Under the pieces are notes generated by a model. That model was given only the letters and a program-made list of their open reading frames with translations, did no database searches and had not been told where the DNA came from. 64,000 nt of DNA from Henningerozyma blattae CBS 6284 (taxonomy: Eukaryota; Ascomycota; Saccharomycetes; Saccharomycetales; Saccharomycetaceae). Below are positions 34,087 to 43,557 of this stretch, one piece after another. The stretch is taken from contig NC_020188.1 in assembly GCF_000315915.1 (NCBI RefSeq), forward strand, positions 885,501 through 949,500, written 5' to 3'. The translations under genes were made by a program, and so were the position numbers. Numbering within the stretch: the first letter of the stretch is position 1; every line of letters starts with the position of its first letter.

Positions 34087-34473
34087 CTACCAACCATATC
34101 TCTTCTTTGATTCAAACTTATTCTTAGAAATACGTTTATTTCTTAATTGCAAAGCCTCTTGGTTACGCTTTGCGTTTCTAACTAAAGAACTTAATTGATT
34201 TTTTGGATCATATACTTCCGATATTGATAATGGTTCTTGACTTATTTTTTTAGGTGGTTTTGTTTTGGTATTTTTAGTTTTCTGTACTTTTAGTTCTTTT
34301 ATTGATTCTTGCTTTGTAGAATGTTGGATATTTCCAGCCTCGTCTCTCTTATTGGCATCTTTTAAAGCGATAGGTTTGAATAGAAATGTTGGGTTTGTAT
34401 TTAGTCTTTTAGGTGTAAAGCAAAATTCTTCCAGATCTATATCTTTCCTATTATAACCTTCGTCAAATATCAT
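34087..34473 (-). CDS. Small basic protein of unknown function
   Basis: 128 residues from the first ATG at 34473. The frame extends upstream to a GTG at 34536, which is not a usual yeast start. I do not recognise the family. The N-terminal third has an acidic/aromatic patch (FDEGYNRKDIDLEEFCFTPKR). The middle is Lys/Thr/Pro-rich (TKNTKTKPPKK), and the last 35 residues are strongly basic, ending KKRYGW. There are no membrane segments, zinc ligands or signal peptide. Composition suggests a nuclear or nucleolar RNA-associated protein, but that is inference. It lies between RPA12 and MNN4, where S. cerevisiae chromosome X has NTA1; it is too short to be NTA1. Confidence 0.6.
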   Translation of the reverse strand: MIFDEGYNRKDIDLEEFCFTPKRLNTNPTFLFKPIALKDANKRDEAGNIQHSTKQESIKELKVQKTKNTKTKPPKKISQEPLSISEVYDPKNQLSSLVRNAKRNQEALQLRNKRISKNKFESKKRYGW

Positions 34474-35045
34474 CGTTGATAGATTAAATATTACTTTTCT
34501 CTTTGTATATTGAATTTTGGGCTTAATATAAATCACGGAACCTGGAATTGAAATATTGAAAAACCCAATAAAAACAATTGTAAGAAAAGAGCAACGTAGA
34601 TTTTATAAGATCCCATATATAAAATAAAAAAATATAAATAAATACAAATTAAAATATATAAGTAAATGTAACAAATAAGATAGAATTTCAAAATAGTGTG
34701 TATTTGAATGGAAGGGAAAGCGATGGAGGGCATTATTACAGAAATGGTAACTTTTTATTTTTTTAATTCTTCCATCTTAATAATAAGATATAGATATATA
34801 TTTTTAATCCATAAAAAATATTATTAGTTGTGAGAGCAGGACGTTAGGAAATAAAGTAATTGAGTTAAATGTGAAAACAATTCAAAATAACTATGATTTT
34901 TGCTTGTTGTTGTTGTTTTTAAATGCATAACAAAAATTAATGGGGCCATTGGAAGGAGTATTAAGAAATAAAAATTGTAGTGTAAAATAATATAAAAATA
35001 TAATATGCAAAGGTAATATCAAATAACAAATGAGACAAAATGTTT
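34474..35045. other. Spacer between the small basic gene and MNN4
   Basis: 572 bp, very AT-rich. A GCGATGG (34720-34726) resembles a degenerate PAC box upstream of the small gene. Otherwise nothing is seen. Confidence 0.4.
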
Positions 35046-38000
35046 TTAATTTTTCTCCTCTTCAGTCGAAGTTTGAGAGTCATTATTATTGTCAGATTTA
35101 TTTTGTTCATCATTGTTTTTGGTTTCAGTGTCAGTATTTTGTTGTTGTTTTTGTTCTTCTTCCTTCTTCTTCTTTTCTTCTTCTTCCTTCTTTTTCTTTT
35201 CTTCTTCTTCTTTCTTTTTCTTATCTTCTTCTTCCTTCTTTTTCTTATCTTCCTCTTCTTTCTTTTTCTTTTCTTCTTCTTCTTTCTTTTTATCTGCTTC
35301 TTCTTCTTCTAATTCTCTAAGCTGTTGTTCATGTAATATTGGATCAGCTTTGAATAATTCAGATTCTTTACCTCTAATATTATGGTATAAATTCAAACCA
35401 GCAGAATTCAAATCTAAAATAAGCTCATCGGTATAATAATCTCTAACTCTGAAAAATTCAGAAGTTTGATTTTCTAAACTTTCTGTCATATTATAAATCA
35501 TGGCTAATTTTTCTTGTGAAACAATTTCTTTAATCTTGGAAACAGTATCATTCGATAAATCAGAGACGAAATCTCTCCATACTCTTCTTTCATAAGTGTA
35601 CATGTAAGGATCTTTACCTGGAGAATTCAATCTTGGACCTATTTCTGTTCTTAATTTATGTAATAAATCTAATTTAGTATCAATATCAGTGGTATTATCA
35701 TATTCGATTTCGATTTCTTTAACTCTGAATGCAGTAGCATTAAATGCAGTGAAAAGTGTTGCAAAAAGATCTTCATGATTAATCTTTAACATATTTTTAT
35801 ACAAAAGTTTAACATCTGTTGTGTTTAAAGAGTCTAACGGAGATTCTGATTTCTCTAAGTTTGGATACCATTCATTTAAATTAGCACATTTTCTTAAGAT
35901 ATCAAATAATAACCAACTTCTAAATTCAGGAGAATATACCATGTTTTTAAAAGTCAAATAACCATATCTAGAAGGAACACCATATTCATTTTTCAACAAT
36001 TTAATATACTTAACAGGTAAAAGCGTAGTAACACCATGGAATTTGGAAGTTTTCAAAGGATTAATTGAATCAAAAGTGACGAAATGATTATTACGACAAT
36101 TATAAAGGTTTAATTTCGCATTAACAGCATATCTTTCAAAAACGTTTAAATTTTTTTCAGGAGAATCCTTTTGTTTAATTTCATCTTCCTTTTTAATCAT
36201 ATCTTTGACAGCTTTTTTTTCGCCACGATCATAATCATTTGGATGATCATCTACATATTTCATCAATTCTGTTAAATTCATTGATGCAACACCTGATTTA
36301 GGTTTTGGTTCAATAAATTCTTTTGTTAGTTCTTTAATATCTAAACCTTTAATATTTTTATCGTAATATTTTTTAAATTTTTTATTCAATGGGGCAGAAG
36401 ATGCTGTTAAACCTGTTAAATCGATATATAAACCCGAGTCAATATCGATGAATCTACCATCGATATTATTTCTACCGTTACCGTTAATTCTTGTGGTTAA
36501 AGAACTTGAAATATCAACGATATATCTACCATTACCTTCTCTTGGATCTTCCAAGATTAATGATTGATTGAAATATCTTGCCAAATGATGTAAATGAGCC
36601 AAAGGTAATTGTAAATCGAAATCATTATCCCATGGGAAACTTAATCCGTTATATAGATAACCATATGCAGTACCATGAGCAGGCCATGAAATAATACCTG
36701 CAGCCTTTGTGAATTTTTGCCAAGTTCTAATCATTGCATTTAGACGGATTGTATATTCTTGAGGGTCTTCAATCAAAGCACCATTGAAAAATCTCTTATC
36801 ACGATGCCAACCTAACCCATGGAAGGATTTAACATTGGAGGCCTCTAAGAAGAACTTAGGGGCCCAAGGATCTGGGGTATTGACTGATCTTTCTAATGAT
36901 AACATGTAGGAATAATCATGTGGATTCAAATTATCTTTATTTTGAGATAATTCTTCTAAAACTTTTGGAGCATCGAAGAAGAAATATTCAGGTTTCAACT
37001 CTAAGAAATCTTGATCGTAAGCGTCGTATACACCTTCTGGCATTCTTAGATGTAATTTATCTGCGATTGTTGAGTTGATGAATTTTTCAAATGCATCAGT
37101 ATGATTGAAGATGATATCATAATCTTGTAAATTTTTGGAATTGATTTCAGTATAAGAGGAATCCCATTCAAGAGAATCCTGTTCACTAGGTAATCTTCTT
37201 TGAACATAATCACGTAACATATTAGATTGAACCATATTGTTAGTTCTTGATTGTTGTAAATCGATTCTATAAGCTTTCATATCAGAATTTAAGATAGTGA
37301 CAGAGATTGGATGTGGTTGATGAGATAAGATATAATTTCTTGCCTGTAACTGGTAAACTTCTGGTCTGACTTTATCATATAATTGAAAGATTTTTAGATT
37401 TGTTTGGAACTTAGGTTGATCTGTTTCATTATAAACTTTGCAATGATTATCCATAGCACCAAAAACATGAGCTTCGGAATGCTTTCTATTTGATTTGTAC
37501 CATAATTCTTCATTATATTTATTACGGTCAGCCAGGAACAAAGGTTCGTTCAATTCTAATTCTAATTCTTGTAACTTTTCCATTTCAAAGGCATTTTCGA
37601 AAAGGAAAGGACATACTAACGAAGTATTTTGTAAAGAAATCAATTTGTTCAATTCATGGAAATCAGCCCAATCATACCATGAAAACGGTAAGATGATATC
37701 GAACTGAGAGGAGGATTCCATGAAGGAAGATTCTGGTAATGATGTTAAATGATCTAAATAGACAGACCAAGATAATCTTGGATCGGAATCGTAGAAATAC
37801 AAATCATCGATCGAGTTAAGTTTTTCACCTTTATGGGGGCCTAGAGATACAGTTAACAAATCCTTTTGTAAATGATACGAATCAATCCAATTTGGATCAG
37901 TAGAATATTTGAATTTCGAGTAAATCTTCTTGGCCTCTTGGAATATAGCAGGATCTAAACCAGGAATACTCGAGGATTCGTCTAACGAATTTGTATTTGA

Positions 38001-38270
38001 GTTTAAAAGATTATATTGTTGTTGGAAAGTGGAAGACAACTCTTGCAAATTAATCTGAGGCGAGAGTTCATCGACCTTATTAGCCACATTGGACAAAATA
38101 TCGGAATAGGTCTGAGGTAAGATATTGTCCTTTGTGTTTTTATAATGCAAATAACGTATCAAATAAATGAACGATTGAATGACAATAAGATAAAGAATCA
38201 GTTTCCTGATGATCTTTTTGTTAAAAGGCAACAGAAGCAATCTAGAAAATCTTCTGATAGAGAGAGCCAT
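35046..38270 (-). CDS. MNN4: Mnn4, regulator of mannosylphosphate transfer (LicD family, type II membrane protein)
   Basis: 1074 residues (S. cerevisiae Mnn4 1178). A short basic N terminus precedes one signal-anchor helix at about residues 22-40 (ILYLIVIQSFIYLIRYLHY), as in Golgi type II proteins. The central part holds the LicD/fukutin-like region (AAGIISWPAHGTAYGYLYNG, FPWDNDFDLQLPLAHL) with the DxD-like acidic residues. The C terminus is a long Lys/Glu repeat (about residues 985-1045) followed by an Asn/Gln/Thr tail; the same KKKKEEEE tail is a hallmark of Mnn4. Mnn4 promotes transfer of mannosylphosphate to cell-wall mannans with Mnn6. Its paralogue YJR061W (MNN14) occupies the equivalent place on chromosome X, so this is the single local representative of the pair. 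Confidence 0.93.
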   Translation of the reverse strand: MALSIRRFSRLLLLPFNKKIIRKLILYLIVIQSFIYLIRYLHYKNTKDNILPQTYSDILSNVANKVDELSPQINLQELSSTFQQQYNLLNSNTNSLDESSSIPGLDPAIFQEAKKIYSKFKYSTDPNWIDSYHLQKDLLTVSLGPHKGEKLNSIDDLYFYDSDPRLSWSVYLDHLTSLPESSFMESSSQFDIILPFSWYDWADFHELNKLISLQNTSLVCPFLFENAFEMEKLQELELELNEPLFLADRNKYNEELWYKSNRKHSEAHVFGAMDNHCKVYNETDQPKFQTNLKIFQLYDKVRPEVYQLQARNYILSHQPHPISVTILNSDMKAYRIDLQQSRTNNMVQSNMLRDYVQRRLPSEQDSLEWDSSYTEINSKNLQDYDIIFNHTDAFEKFINSTIADKLHLRMPEGVYDAYDQDFLELKPEYFFFDAPKVLEELSQNKDNLNPHDYSYMLSLERSVNTPDPWAPKFFLEASNVKSFHGLGWHRDKRFFNGALIEDPQEYTIRLNAMIRTWQKFTKAAGIISWPAHGTAYGYLYNGLSFPWDNDFDLQLPLAHLHHLARYFNQSLILEDPREGNGRYIVDISSSLTTRINGNGRNNIDGRFIDIDSGLYIDLTGLTASSAPLNKKFKKYYDKNIKGLDIKELTKEFIEPKPKSGVASMNLTELMKYVDDHPNDYDRGEKKAVKDMIKKEDEIKQKDSPEKNLNVFERYAVNAKLNLYNCRNNHFVTFDSINPLKTSKFHGVTTLLPVKYIKLLKNEYGVPSRYGYLTFKNMVYSPEFRSWLLFDILRKCANLNEWYPNLEKSESPLDSLNTTDVKLLYKNMLKINHEDLFATLFTAFNATAFRVKEIEIEYDNTTDIDTKLDLLHKLRTEIGPRLNSPGKDPYMYTYERRVWRDFVSDLSNDTVSKIKEIVSQEKLAMIYNMTESLENQTSEFFRVRDYYTDELILDLNSAGLNLYHNIRGKESELFKADPILHEQQLRELEEEEADKKKEEEEKKKKEEEDKKKKEEEDKKKKEEEEKKKKEEEEKKKKEEEQKQQQNTDTETKNNDEQNKSDNNNDSQTSTEEEKN
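35130..35315 (-). repeat. GAA/AAG-type microsatellite coding the Mnn4 Lys/Glu tail
   Basis: On the plus strand a nearly pure pyrimidine tract of TTC/TTT/CTT triplets, encoding alternating Lys and Glu blocks of three to five. Frame is kept throughout. Such tracts are prone to length change. Confidence 0.85.
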
Positions 38271-39144
38271 GGTTGGGTTCTAAAGATATTCTATAATTTT
38301 TATTTGCTTTAAGTTATGAAATGGAGGTCTGTTACTATAATGATTATTAGTACTATTTTTATTATAGGAGCTGAATGAAAGAGGAATGGAAAATAATGAA
38401 AATAAAAAAAAAAAGAGAGTTTAAATGGGAAATGCAGCAACACTCCACATTGTGATTTTAAATAGAGAGGCCTCGACCAGATCCTGGGAAAAAAAGGAAC
38501 GAAGCGAGCCTGGCATTGGGACAGATCTGGATGGAATGTCTGTACTAGTCAATGCTAAGCTGACCTAGTTTGTCCCAGTCTGTGCTAGTCTGTACTAGTT
38601 AGTATGTTAGTATGTATTGTTTGTTTGTTTGTTTGCGCTTGTGAAAAGAAGAAAGCTGTGTATGAAAAGAAAGTGCAGTTTGGGCAAATTGTACAGAAAC
38701 AGTTGACGTTGAAAAATTTTTCAGCCGGTGGAGAAAATGTCTCGAAGAGGGAAAGTGCCGTTTCAGGACACTGGGCTTGGCGGCGCGTCAATCAAAAAAT
38801 CGACGCGTCGGTTCGATTAAAATGGATATTTTTGAGTGGTAGTTTAAGTAAAGACGTATAACTTGAGGAAGAAGCTGAGCTTGATCAAGGTACTAATCTG
38901 GGTGAATATTTAATACGTGCCTTGGTAATACTTATCCAGGATGTGTTCTCGAGGGTGCAATATTTGTTTGTGGAAGTGATGCTTGTGCAGACAATACACG
39001 CGATACTGTCATGACTATACGCTTTGCTATGCCTGGCTGGGAGCTGGAAGCTGGGGCCAACAGAGGTGCCACGCGACACAGCATGAGCGCGGTTATCTAC
39101 ATAGACGCTACACATTATACAATATTGATATATAAGGAGGAGAG
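38271..39144. promoter_or_regulatory. MNN4 promoter / CBF1 3' spacer
   Basis: 874 bp. A run of short CTGTRCTAGTC-like direct repeats lies at about 38538-38605, followed by TTTG tetranucleotide repeats (38618-38636). A small inverted repeat CGCGTC ... GACGCG spans about 38784-38808 and contains an MCB-type ACGCGT (38803-38808). No gene is supported; short frames on both strands have no recognisable product. Confidence 0.5.
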
Positions 39145-40470
39145 CTAAGCCTTCTCTAGTTTGGCATTCTTTTCCAGACTCTCGTCAGCATCGCCATCTA
39201 CGTCGACTTCTCCGGAGCCTTGATCCACCTCGGGGTTTGGTTCACCTTTGAGTATTCTTATCTGTTCTCTTAAGTATTTAATATCTTTGTAAGCCTTACC
39301 CAATTCATCTGTTAGTTTTTCGTTCTGACTACTTAATTGAGAAGTATGTTGTTCACTCAACAATTTCTGAAGCGTCCATTTCTCGATATTGTCATTTTCG
39401 GTCTCTTTTAATTTAGATATATACTCGGCAGCTCTTGCCAAGATAGCAGCTTTGGAGGATTCACGTACCGGTAGAAGCGAACTTAGACGGTTGATGGCTT
39501 GATTAATATTCTCACGTCTACGTCTTTCCACTTCTTTATGAGAATCTTTCCGTTGCTGTTTCCATTCAGCAGAGCCAGTGGCCATGGTTGGTTTACGGCC
39601 ACGTCTTAGATTCAGAGTGCCGCTGCCATTATTCATGGTGACCCCATTACCGCCGCTGTTTACCATGTTGGACATGTTCCCGTTATTTTCACCCATATTA
39701 CCATTTTCATTCGATGAAGAACCGGCAGGTGTATTAGTATCGTCTTCAGGGAGATGCTGAGATATAGAAAGATCACTTCTATCTGGATCTTCATCTCTCT
39801 TGGCAGATTTAGTATTATTGGAATCGGAAAGTGTAGATTTAGACTCGTTCTCCTTAAGTTCATCGCCATTGGGCCCATTTTCCAAGTCCCGGCTATGATC
39901 TGCACTATTATTGTCGTCATCATGATTACGGATCGAATCCATTTGTTTCTGTAATTCTCTGGCTTGTTCTTCTTCTTCACGTCTACGGGAAGCTTCTTCT
40001 TCATCCTCTTCTTCATCCTCCTCTTCATCGTCGTCACCCCCCTTCACATTTCTGAGATTCATTAATTCATCAGGTAGATTATGTTCCTCTTCATCTTCGT
40101 CGTCATCATCATCAACAACAACATCTTCAATACCATTACCATGTCCATGTTGGCTTAGCATAGCACCATAAGATGCAGCAGCCGCAGCAACCTCAGCGGC
40201 TGCGCGGTCATGCTCATCTTCATCATCTTCGTCTCTACCGATATCAGAATCACCAGTTTCTTGAAGCAATGCTTCATCGATATTACCTTCATCTTCCAGA
40301 TTATCATCTGCATTACCATTGGCGTCTCGACTTTCACTAGCCTCTTGATCACGTTTAGCTCTTTTCAAAGCCATCATGTTAGCTTCGACATCTACACTAT
40401 CACTAGTGTTGTCATGTTCTTGATCTTGATCTTGATCATTTAAATCTTCAATTGAACGTTTCTTATCCAT
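39145..40470 (-). CDS. CBF1: Cbf1, bHLH-zipper centromere- and promoter-binding factor
   Basis: 441 residues from the ATG at 40470; the frame runs on to a TTG at 40482 that is not a likely start. S. cerevisiae Cbf1 has 351 residues, and the extra length is acidic Asp/Glu and Asn-rich sequence in the N-terminal two thirds. The bHLH domain is unmistakable: basic region SHKEVERRRRENIN with the E-box-reading His (residue 311), Glu and Arg, then the loop and helix 2 (SSKAAILARAAEYISKLK). A leucine-zipper-like coiled coil follows (LLSEQHTSQLSSQNEKL). It binds CACGTG at centromere CDEI and at sulfur-amino-acid and respiration genes. Its own upstream region has two CACGTG sites. Confidence 0.97.
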   Translation of the reverse strand: MDKKRSIEDLNDQDQDQEHDNTSDSVDVEANMMALKRAKRDQEASESRDANGNADDNLEDEGNIDEALLQETGDSDIGRDEDDEDEHDRAAAEVAAAAASYGAMLSQHGHGNGIEDVVVDDDDDEDEEEHNLPDELMNLRNVKGGDDDEEEDEEEDEEEASRRREEEEQARELQKQMDSIRNHDDDNNSADHSRDLENGPNGDELKENESKSTLSDSNNTKSAKRDEDPDRSDLSISQHLPEDDTNTPAGSSSNENGNMGENNGNMSNMVNSGGNGVTMNNGSGTLNLRRGRKPTMATGSAEWKQQRKDSHKEVERRRRENINQAINRLSSLLPVRESSKAAILARAAEYISKLKETENDNIEKWTLQKLLSEQHTSQLSSQNEKLTDELGKAYKDIKYLREQIRILKGEPNPEVDQGSGEVDVDGDADESLEKNAKLEKA

Positions 40471-40644
40471 TTGTATTTGCAATTAACAATTAAAATATAA
40501 ATTAAAAAATATAAATATTAATAATAAAAAAAAATTATTGTTATTATTATTATTACTATTATAATAGGTTTAAATTTTTTTCCCTTTACTGGTGTGGTGG
40601 TGTAACCTTTTACTTTTCTGAGCGTTTGCAGTAAACGTGACATA

Positions 40645-40650
40645 CACGTG
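40645..40650. promoter_or_regulatory. CACGTG E-box 1 upstream of CBF1
   Basis: Perfect CACGTG 175-180 bp before the CBF1 ATG, flanked as ACACGTGG. Candidate Cbf1 autoregulatory site. Confidence 0.6.
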
Positions 40651-40795
40651 GAATCCATCATATGTAAGAATTTCAATTTTTCGACCCAGTATTTATACTT
40701 TTCGGCTCGGTTTACTTTCCTACGGCTTCCCTTTGTTTATTGCGAGAAAAACAAAGCTGCCCGTTTTCCAAATCACGCGATTTTACACGGCCAGC

Positions 40796-40801
40796 CACGT
40801 G
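40796..40801. promoter_or_regulatory. CACGTG E-box 2 upstream of CBF1
   Basis: Perfect CACGTG inside the longer palindrome AGCCACGTGGCT (40793-40804), about 326 bp before the CBF1 ATG. Confidence 0.6.
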
Positions 40802-41037
40802 GCTGCCCCGAGTTCAATCACCATTTCCCTTCGAAATTCGAAATTTGTAGAGAGCAAACGTGACACCGGACTTATACTTCTTGATTAATTAAAAGTGATT
40901 ATTTCTGTATTTATCATTGGTTGTTTATAGAATATAGATTACGTATGTGCCCAACTCTTGTCATATTCTCAAGGCAGTATCAGCTGTCGGAGAAAGTCCA
41001 GTAGGGGAAGAGAGAGGTGGCATCTCCATGCCCCCCC

Positions 41038-43557
41038 TTACATGCCTCGTGAACTGAACAATGGAGTGTTACTTAACGATACACTGGGGCTACTGTAGCT
41101 TTGAACAGTTCCCATGTGGTTGTGTACCACGCGCTTCTTCTTCTTCTTTGTGCTGTTGAGTCCGCTAGAGTTGCTCTTGATGCTGCCTCCGCGGTTAAGA
41201 GTTGCGTTGGTGTTCATACGTGTTTTAGCAGTGTTGAAGCTGGTGGTAGTATTACTTTCAAACGAAGTTACGCTTGGTCTGGATGTTAAATTTTGTGATG
41301 ATATCACTTTAGTGGCCGCTGAAGGGATACATAAGCCTAAATTTGCATCTACAGTGGCTGTTACTGTTTCTGCCTTCTTTTCGTTTTCTTTGGCGTCAAC
41401 GGATGCATCTGTTGTAGTTTCTTTAGTATCTTTCAAAGTATCTTTTACATCCTCCGTAGTGCCAGTTGCATTCTCTGTAATGTCCTTTGTATCTTGCATA
41501 GTATCTTTCATAGTGTCTTGTGTATCTTGCATAGTATTTTGTATAATATCTTTTGTATCCTTCATAGAGTCTTGTATAGTATCTTGCATAGTGTCTTTTG
41601 TCATTTCTTGGACTTCACCTTGAGCGTCTTCGTCCAAAGTGAATAGGCCAGAATCCATAGTGGTATTACCAAAATCTCTTTCTTCCTTCTCATGATCCGT
41701 TTTTTCTGTAACATCAGTATCTTTAATATTTGGACGAGTTCCACGAATACCTGATGAACTGTTTATTGATTCATTTACAGATTGTTCATCTGATTTACCA
41801 GATTGTAACGACTTATTACTTTGTGTAGAAGCATTACTTTGAGTGGATTTGGAAACAACATCCAACATTGATTTCAATTTAGGTCTTACTGGATGATTTA
41901 AATCATCATTTTCCACATGAAGACCACTTTTAATTAAAGACTCTACACTTCCATCAGCTTGAGTTGATTTTCTAATCTCTGGAAATTTAATCGATATTTC
42001 ATCATCTAAATGAACACATGTTTCAATGGCATCAAACCATGGATCTTCAAACAATTGATCCATAGTATATCTTGTTTTTGGATTTGGATCCATCAATCTC
42101 CAAGTCACTCTTGTAGCATCAGAATCGCCTCTAAAATTTCTTGCTATTGGATATTCACTACCTGGACCTGGTTTATAATTACCTGCTTCTTTGAAATTCT
42201 TATTAGAATATCGCATAAAATCTTCATAACAACTAATGAAGTTTCTATAGCGATTGTCTTTATCACAAGATTCGAAAAATGGAATTATGTTATTAACCAT
42301 TGTGATTAAAATAATCCCCAGTGCATACATATCAAGACCTCTTGGTTTATAAGGAACTTGCAATTCTTGGTTATATTGTTTCTTGGAATCATAATACATA
42401 ACTTCAGGAGGTGCATAAGGTGGTGAGCCAATCATTCCCTGGCATGTCTTTTCATTTGAAGTAAGATCATCTGGAGATTCATGGAAATAATCGGAAATAC
42501 CGAAATCAGTTAATTTACAAACACCCTGTGGAGTCATTAATACATTTTCAGGCTTTAAATCACGATGTGCAATGCCTTGTTGATGACAAAACCTAACACC
42601 TTGGGCTATTTGTTTAAATAAACAATATTTTTCACTTAATGATACATTCTTCCAACCTGATCTTTCAATCAATTGGAAAAGATCGCCGCAACATAATTCC
42701 ATTATAAAACCCCAACCACGAGTACTATATGTAGCACTTGGTAATTTTAATAAATAATAAGTATTTGCAATATGAATGTTATGACTTAACCTTTTAGCTA
42801 TGATAAATTCTTTAGAGCAACGTGAATAAAATTTCTCTGGAGTTTCATTGTAAATCAAATTTAATTTTTTTAAGGCATATAAATCTTTTTTCTTATATGC
42901 TGATCTTACTACTTGTACCACAGAGGATCCACCTTCACCTAATTGTTTCTTATCGTCATCAAATAAAAAATTATCAAATAATTGAATAGATGATTGTTTT
43001 AATTCATCAGGTAAGAAATCGTTTGGGTTTTTTACCGGTGTAGGTAAAGTGCGAACATTGGAGTTCCCATCGTGTAAATAGTAACTAAAGTCCTTTGTGG
43101 AATTGTTTGTTGAAGAAGAAAGTGAATATTGTTTCATAGTAGAATTGATCCCATATGGATTATATACCAAAGGAGGATCACTGTGAAGACTTGTGGCAGT
43201 ACTATATGGTTTTTTATTGAAATTAGGTATCGAGTTGATCGGATGATGATTAGAATTACTCTTTATAGATAGTGTCCTCTTGGCAGAATGTAATTGTGAA
43301 GAAGTACGCGACGTTGGATTAGAGATAGGTGAAGCTGGTGTTACATGGTTGTTGTAGGTTGTATTGGCACTTGGAGGTGTGGTTATAGGTGTGCCCAAGG
43401 GTTTTTTCTTCGACTGTGATCTCTTACCCAATGAAAAGAAATCAGTCGTGCTTTTGGAAGTTAAGAGTATCTTAGAACCTATTTTCCTCAACGATCTTGC
43501 CGAAGAGGGTGATGGTGAAGGTGATGGTGAATGGTCTTTATCTTTCGGTAGAATCAT
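41038..43557 (-). CDS. PTK2: Ptk2-type Ser/Thr protein kinase (polyamine/ion transport regulator)
   Basis: 839 residues (S. cerevisiae Ptk2 818, Ptk1 662). The first ~185 residues are Ser/Pro/Asn-rich and disordered. The kinase domain follows: glycine loop LGEGGSSVVQVV, YALKKL lysine, HRDLKPENVL with Asp333, DFGISD, and GSPPYAPPEV. The C-terminal region has ~70 residues of DTMQDT/DTMKDT-type repeats (listed separately) and then a basic Lys run near the end. Ptk2 activates the plasma-membrane H+-ATPase Pma1 and so drives polyamine and ion uptake. Position next to CBF1 and the orientation match PTK2 of chromosome X. Confidence 0.93.
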   Translation of the reverse strand: MILPKDKDHSPSPSPSPSSARSLRKIGSKILLTSKSTTDFFSLGKRSQSKKKPLGTPITTPPSANTTYNNHVTPASPISNPTSRTSSQLHSAKRTLSIKSNSNHHPINSIPNFNKKPYSTATSLHSDPPLVYNPYGINSTMKQYSLSSSTNNSTKDFSYYLHDGNSNVRTLPTPVKNPNDFLPDELKQSSIQLFDNFLFDDDKKQLGEGGSSVVQVVRSAYKKKDLYALKKLNLIYNETPEKFYSRCSKEFIIAKRLSHNIHIANTYYLLKLPSATYSTRGWGFIMELCCGDLFQLIERSGWKNVSLSEKYCLFKQIAQGVRFCHQQGIAHRDLKPENVLMTPQGVCKLTDFGISDYFHESPDDLTSNEKTCQGMIGSPPYAPPEVMYYDSKKQYNQELQVPYKPRGLDMYALGIILITMVNNIIPFFESCDKDNRYRNFISCYEDFMRYSNKNFKEAGNYKPGPGSEYPIARNFRGDSDATRVTWRLMDPNPKTRYTMDQLFEDPWFDAIETCVHLDDEISIKFPEIRKSTQADGSVESLIKSGLHVENDDLNHPVRPKLKSMLDVVSKSTQSNASTQSNKSLQSGKSDEQSVNESINSSSGIRGTRPNIKDTDVTEKTDHEKEERDFGNTTMDSGLFTLDEDAQGEVQEMTKDTMQDTIQDSMKDTKDIIQNTMQDTQDTMKDTMQDTKDITENATGTTEDVKDTLKDTKETTTDASVDAKENEKKAETVTATVDANLGLCIPSAATKVISSQNLTSRPSVTSFESNTTTSFNTAKTRMNTNATLNRGGSIKSNSSGLNSTKKKKKRVVHNHMGTVQSYSSPSVSLSNTPLFSSRGM
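41370..41620 (-). repeat. Degenerate in-frame repeats coding a DTMQDT/DTKD tail of PTK2
   Basis: On the plus strand, variants of a TCTTGCATAGTATC/GTGTC-like unit recur every 12-33 nt. They encode repeated D-T-M-Q/K-D-T motifs, passing into a Lys/Glu/Thr/Ala-rich stretch (VKDTLKDTKETTTDA). The pattern resembles the 11-residue amphipathic repeats of LEA-like proteins. Confidence 0.8.

Larger units (their letters stand above)
40471..41037. promoter_or_regulatory. CBF1 promoter / PTK2 3' spacer
   Basis: 567 bp containing two CACGTG E-boxes (listed below), TTCGAAATTCGAAAT-like palindromic sequence near 40832-40846, and ATT trinucleotide repeats next to the CBF1 start. No gene. Confidence 0.55.

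Noticed and set aside
34474..34536. 21-residue N-terminal extension of the small basic protein
   Set aside because: It would start at GTG, not a normal yeast start codon; the first ATG is at 34473.
35030..35436. Hydrophobic Phe/Leu/Ser-rich plus-strand frames
   Set aside because: They are the antisense reading of the Lys/Glu repeat of MNN4.
40471..40482. Four extra N-terminal residues of CBF1
   Set aside because: They depend on a TTG start; the ATG at 40470 is the natural start.
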